From: Zanthoxylum bungeanum
Lineage: Eukaryota > Streptophyta > Magnoliopsida > Sapindales > Rutaceae
Length of the DNA stretch: 64,000 nt
Reading direction: 5' to 3'
Assembly: GCA_019454045.1 (NCBI GenBank)
Contig: SKCR01036766.1
Coordinates: 1 to 64,000 of the forward strand
In this document: positions 60,263-64,000 of the stretch, piece after piece
Layout of the letters: the number at the start of each line of letters is the position of its first letter
How positions within the stretch are numbered: the first letter of the stretch is position 1
The notes under the pieces: generated by a model
The model's database searches: none
The model's input: the letters and a program-made list of their open reading frames with translations, nothing else
Told to the model about the DNA's origin: nothing
Program-made: the position numbers and the translations under genes

Positions 60263-61411
60263 TTCTCAATGTTGATATAAGAATGGAATTCCATTATAAA
60301 GGAAACATAAGGTAAGGAGTATAACCCATAAGTTTCCAAGTAATGTACCTAGCTAGAAACAAAGCAAAGTATGACCTGAGATGAATTTCTTGGGAATGTG
60401 ATATAAATGAACCAAGAAAAATAAGTATACGAATATTGTTGAGACTAAGACAACACTTGATGGAACAAGACTGTAGGAATAGGTGAAAGTGGGATTAACC
60501 AGACAAGGAAAACAGGTCAGTGTGAAATACAGTTAACCAGATTTATAATAACAACGAATTTGAAGGTAAGAAAAAGTATGAACAATAACCAGAACCGAGT
60601 CGCTAGTGTCGACATTAACAGTAAGGATAAACATCTTGGATTTAAAGAGATATCGGAAAAACTGTGATAGTAAACTTGGAACATATAAAAAGATTGATCA
60701 TGAACTACGAGGTCTTAAACCCTAGAGGTAGATAGAGATACAAGAACTTGAAGGCCGGAACTGATAGTAGTTGAAACTTAGCAAAAAGAAAGAGGGAGTT
60801 AAAGAGATAAATTAAGAGGAAACATACTAGGATCAGATCGAGCATGTAGAGCTAATAAAGTATCAAGTATGATCATTTGTAGGTAGGATGAGAAGAAACC
60901 TAACTATAGAAGACATAGTATTTTTAGAGATGTGAGAGCACTAGTTGAAAAGGATTCAGATACATACTCAATGAAGTTACGCGATACTAGTATGACTTAG
61001 GCACAAATGATAAATTCCCCATATAAATCAAGTGTGATTATTGAGGATTTATGATTCAATTGGAGTAGTTGTACGTACGATCATATTAGCACAAGTATGT
61101 TAGATCCGGTCAGGACCTTACAAGTTAAGTGTGTTTGGGTGGAACCAATAATGAGATGAATGACCGTCTAGGAAATCTTAACAAGTACTAAATCATTAGA
61201 GAAAAGAATGAGATAAAGTAAAATACAGTCACAGAGTATCAAACAAAAAGTGTGATTCGCTTGGGCACTAATTTGAGGAAAAAAAAACTTAAGTTCATAC
61301 CATAAGAGATTGGGTACTTCTAATACACCCTATCGGGATGTCATGAAATGTAGAATAAGAGATAGATAAATCTTATGGGTGATAAGTTCTGTGAAGGAAT
61401 ACATATCTGTA

Positions 61412-61413
<2 letters not shown>

Positions 61414-61486
<73 letters not shown>
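61414..61486. repeat. AT microsatellite
   Basis: A (TA)n run of about 73 bases interrupted once by AATA. Confidence 0.95.
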
Positions 61487-61487
<1 letters not shown>

Positions 61488-61705
61488 CACATTAGAAAAG
61501 GGTTAATGAATGAACTTCTGAGGACTAAGTATTCAGCTATAAAAATCAAATAGAGTATATCAGGATAAAATATCTTTAGAAGTCATAATACTAAATTCCC
61601 GAGAAGAAAGTAAGGAGGATAATAATAGTAGAGACCAGATGTCTTCAAACCAAGACAGACCTAAGAAGTTCAACATCAGAAGGGATTCGAGGACGAATCC
61701 TATTT

Positions 61706-61719
61706 AAGGGGGGAGAATT
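61706..61719 (+). other. Polypurine tract of element H
   Basis: AAGGGGGGAGAATT directly before TGTAACAC at 61720. Confidence 0.85.
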
Positions 61720-64000
61720 TGTAACACACCGGTAATCCCGATGAGCACTAAGATATGGATGGCATAATACATGATGTAAATCATGTTCAAGCATGTACGT
61801 GCTCATGAAATGAATTTTGGGACATTCGGTAAATTCCTTGCAATTCCGACATGAAATTTGTCTAATGTTCCACTCCGATTAGTCCTTAGTATTTAGGCCA
61901 TAACTTTTTCATAAGATCTATGATTTTTATGAACTTTATACCATCGGAAATTTAAGACCAAGACCTACAACTTCTGCTTTGGATAGTTTTTCCAAATTTG
62001 AATCAGAAATAAGTCAAAAATCATGATCATCATAACTGCTATTGTGAATTTGGAAAATGTCTAGAATTTAGTGATATGGCAAGTTTTAGACCACTCTTTT
62101 GAAATAAAAATCAGCCCTTCTCATTATAAAACCTGCACTATTCACCCATCCTTCTCATTTTTGGGTCAAAAACGAGGGAAGCGTGAAGAGAAGCTTGGAG
62201 AAAAGTTTGGAAACAAGTGGTGTTGATCTCAAACTTATTTCTCATGCAAAGTGAGTTTTGATCTTCTTTCCCTCTTCTAATTTCAGTTTTGGGATTAAAA
62301 ATTAAAAGCCCTAAATCTTCATTCTTTAACCGTAATTGCTCGCTTTTATATTTTACTTTAAATATAATGAGTAGTAAGCATATTCATGCATTTTATGATT
62401 TTATACACATGAATTAAGCATGATTATGTTGGATGCCCAATTATTCTTCCCTTAAGGGGCTGGCCGAATTTTATCAAATAAAAAGTGGGGTTACTATTGT
62501 TTCCATTATTGTTGAATGATGTTTATTCAAGTGTTGGATTTATATTAAGATATGAATTTTGTTTGTTCATGTTGGAAAGTTCAAAGGTGGAAAATAAACT
62601 CTTGGCCAATTGTATGTGGATGTGTTGGGGAATTATAGTTTGTGATGAATAATGTTCTAACATATTGAAGTGTAGATGAGGGTGTTGGAATTGCCTTGGG
62701 TAGTAACATAGATGATTGATTTTTGGCCCAGAAAATGGGGTAGCATAGCGACGCGTTTGGGATGGCGTCGCGACGCCGAGCATGTGAATGCTCTCTATTT
62801 TGGGTCTGGAAGCAAATGCATCGTGACGCTCGAGCACTGAGTCGTGACGCAAGAGCAACGTCGCAGCGCTCAACCCCTGGTGTCGTGATGTGAAATATAA
62901 TATGCTATATGTCGGCTCTACTTGCATTGGCGTCGCAACGCGATGCCGAAAAAGTTTCATATCATTTTAGTTTCAATTTTGGGATGTAAGAGGCCATCCT
63001 TAGGGTCTCATTTCGGCATATGTATACACATTACACCATGTCACAAGCATGATACATCATGTAGAGATAACAATTAGTTGAATTGAGAAGCTTAGATAAG
63101 TTCTGAAACATAATTCATGACTTATGTGCTAACCAAATCTATTAATTTTAGATTATCGCCAAGAACCACAATTATCTTCAACGAAGGGAAGAAGTACCAG
63201 CCAGATTCCAAATCAGTAAGTGGACTCTTTTCTAAACTTGTGTTTACTTATATGTTTTTGAGATGAAACTCATTTTTCCGCATTTATGGCGTTAGCCAAG
63301 TTTATTTCAGATGTTTTGTGAATAAAAATATTTTGAGCAAGGCCTTAAGAATTGATGATTTATAAAGCATGGTTTTTATGATATTTGGAGGCATGGGGGA
63401 AAACCCACCTCAGATGTAACTTGACTCAGATATGGAATTGACGGTTACTAGAACTGACGGACATAACATGTGCACATGTATAGCAGGACTAGAGGCAGCG
63501 ATACGTAACGCCCATATATCCTAGATTTCAGGGCTAGGGGACGGCTAGACGTAATGCCCCTAGATCCTGGATTCAGGTATGTGATAGTGTCATGCGTTGG
63601 GGGACGGCGATACGTAATGTCCCAATGGCATGGGTTTGTACATCTAGCTCCAGTTCAGTGGCTTGGGGAACGGCGATACGTAATGCCCCAATAACACTAA
63701 TTTAAACGTATGGGGAGACAACGATACGTAACGCCCCCCCTCCCCCCCATGCTTAAGGTTTTCTACAGATACTCAAAGACATGGTATTCAAAATGATGGT
63801 TTTATAAAAGAGATTTTACGAGAAACAATTTTATAAGAAATTCAGAATTTTACAGAAATAAAGATTTCTAGAAAGTGTAACAGAAAGAGATTTGATTTTC
63901 AGGAAAAAAAAATATCCATTTTTCTTGGGACGATTTTGAGTTTAGTAAAACAAATATTTTGCAAAGTATTTCAGTTTCCGTTTTAAAACTATCCACTCAC
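61720..64000 (+). repeat. 3' LTR of element H (cut by the window end)
   Basis: Begins TGTAACACACCGGTAATC. It contains the TCGCGACG cluster (62745-62945) and the ACGGCGATACGTAATGCC repeats (63490-63745). By comparison with the 5' LTR about 400 more bases lie beyond 64000. The 145-codon minus frame at 62523-62960 lies wholly inside this LTR and is not a gene. Confidence 0.85.

Larger units (their letters stand above)
57680..61705 (+). pseudogene. Decayed gag-pol region of element H
   Basis: About 4 kb with stops in all frames; I could not recognise a protease, reverse transcriptase or integrase motif. Near the end, ATTCGAGGACGAATCC precedes the PPT, as in many chromoviruses, where it is the last part of pol. 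A 58-bp tandem duplication lies at 60147-60262 and a (TA)n run at 61414-61486. Confidence 0.55.
56018..64000 (+). mobile_element. Element H: Tekay-like Gypsy retrotransposon, 5'-truncated, runs off the right edge
   Basis: A truncated 5' LTR (56018-57664) is followed by a PBS of the initiator-Met type (TGGTATCAAAG at 57669), a ~4-kb interior, the PPT AAGGGGGGAGA (61706-61716) and a 3' LTR from 61720. LTR ends are TGTAACA and TGTTACA, an inverted pair typical of the Tekay/Del chromovirus lineage. The first ~1070 bases of the 5' LTR are missing when compared with the 3' LTR. The interior has no long open frame, so the element is dead. Confidence 0.82.

Noticed and set aside
62523..62960. 145-codon minus-strand frame
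   Set aside because: Entirely within the Tekay-like 3' LTR; the corresponding 5' LTR region is broken.

Overview
This is nuclear DNA from a flowering plant, probably a eudicot. It is AT-rich and packed with nested LTR retrotransposons of plant lineages (Athila-like, Ogre/Tat-like, Tekay-like and Copia-like). It holds one ordinary host gene, an intronless RING-H2 (ATL-type) ubiquitin ligase at 18323-19456 on the minus strand. The species cannot be named from the sequence. Most elements were delimited by eye from paired LTRs with TG/CA-type ends, 5-bp target-site duplications (TSDs), primer-binding sites (PBS) and polypurine tracts (PPT).

Left block (1-16618). The minus-strand 5' LTR of a Gypsy-type element (C) was split by two related Athila-like elements. 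A (251-7847, minus) has TSD TCAAA and B (8160-15934, plus) has TSD GTAGG. Both have a tRNA-Asp-type PBS, a decayed gag and no pol. Where Athila elements carry their env-like gene, both carry an intronless gene for a LOG-type protein (cytokinin riboside 5'-monophosphate phosphoribohydrolase family). The copy in B is a complete 217-codon ORF; the copy in A is a pseudogene. This is the most interesting system in the window: a non-autonomous retrotransposon family that appears to have captured, and kept through divergence, a hormone-activation gene.

Middle block (16619-24672). Intergenic DNA surrounds the ATL gene. It holds three degenerate ~350-bp tandem units, a Mutator-type MITE with 10-bp TSD, AT microsatellites and an unclassified repeat ending in an A tract.

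Right block (24673-64000). A Tekay-like LTR (G) is split by a decayed Copia-like element D (25319-53786, TSD TTAGC). D is itself interrupted by two Ogre/Tat-like non-autonomous elements. E (27846-38845, plus, TSD CAACC) is further hit by a probable solo LTR (I, 30185-32139, TSD TAGAG). F (41816-52017, minus, TSD AATTG) keeps a gag ORF broken by one amber codon. E and F have large minisatellite arrays where pol would be expected. A second Tekay-like element H (56018 to beyond the right edge) has a truncated 5' LTR, a decayed interior, a PPT and a 3' LTR.

Elements B, E and F share a ~240-bp module. It lies near the PBS in E and F and downstream of LOG in B, and is absent from A, which suggests sequence exchange between element lineages. 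Identities were judged by eye; no alignment or database search was run.
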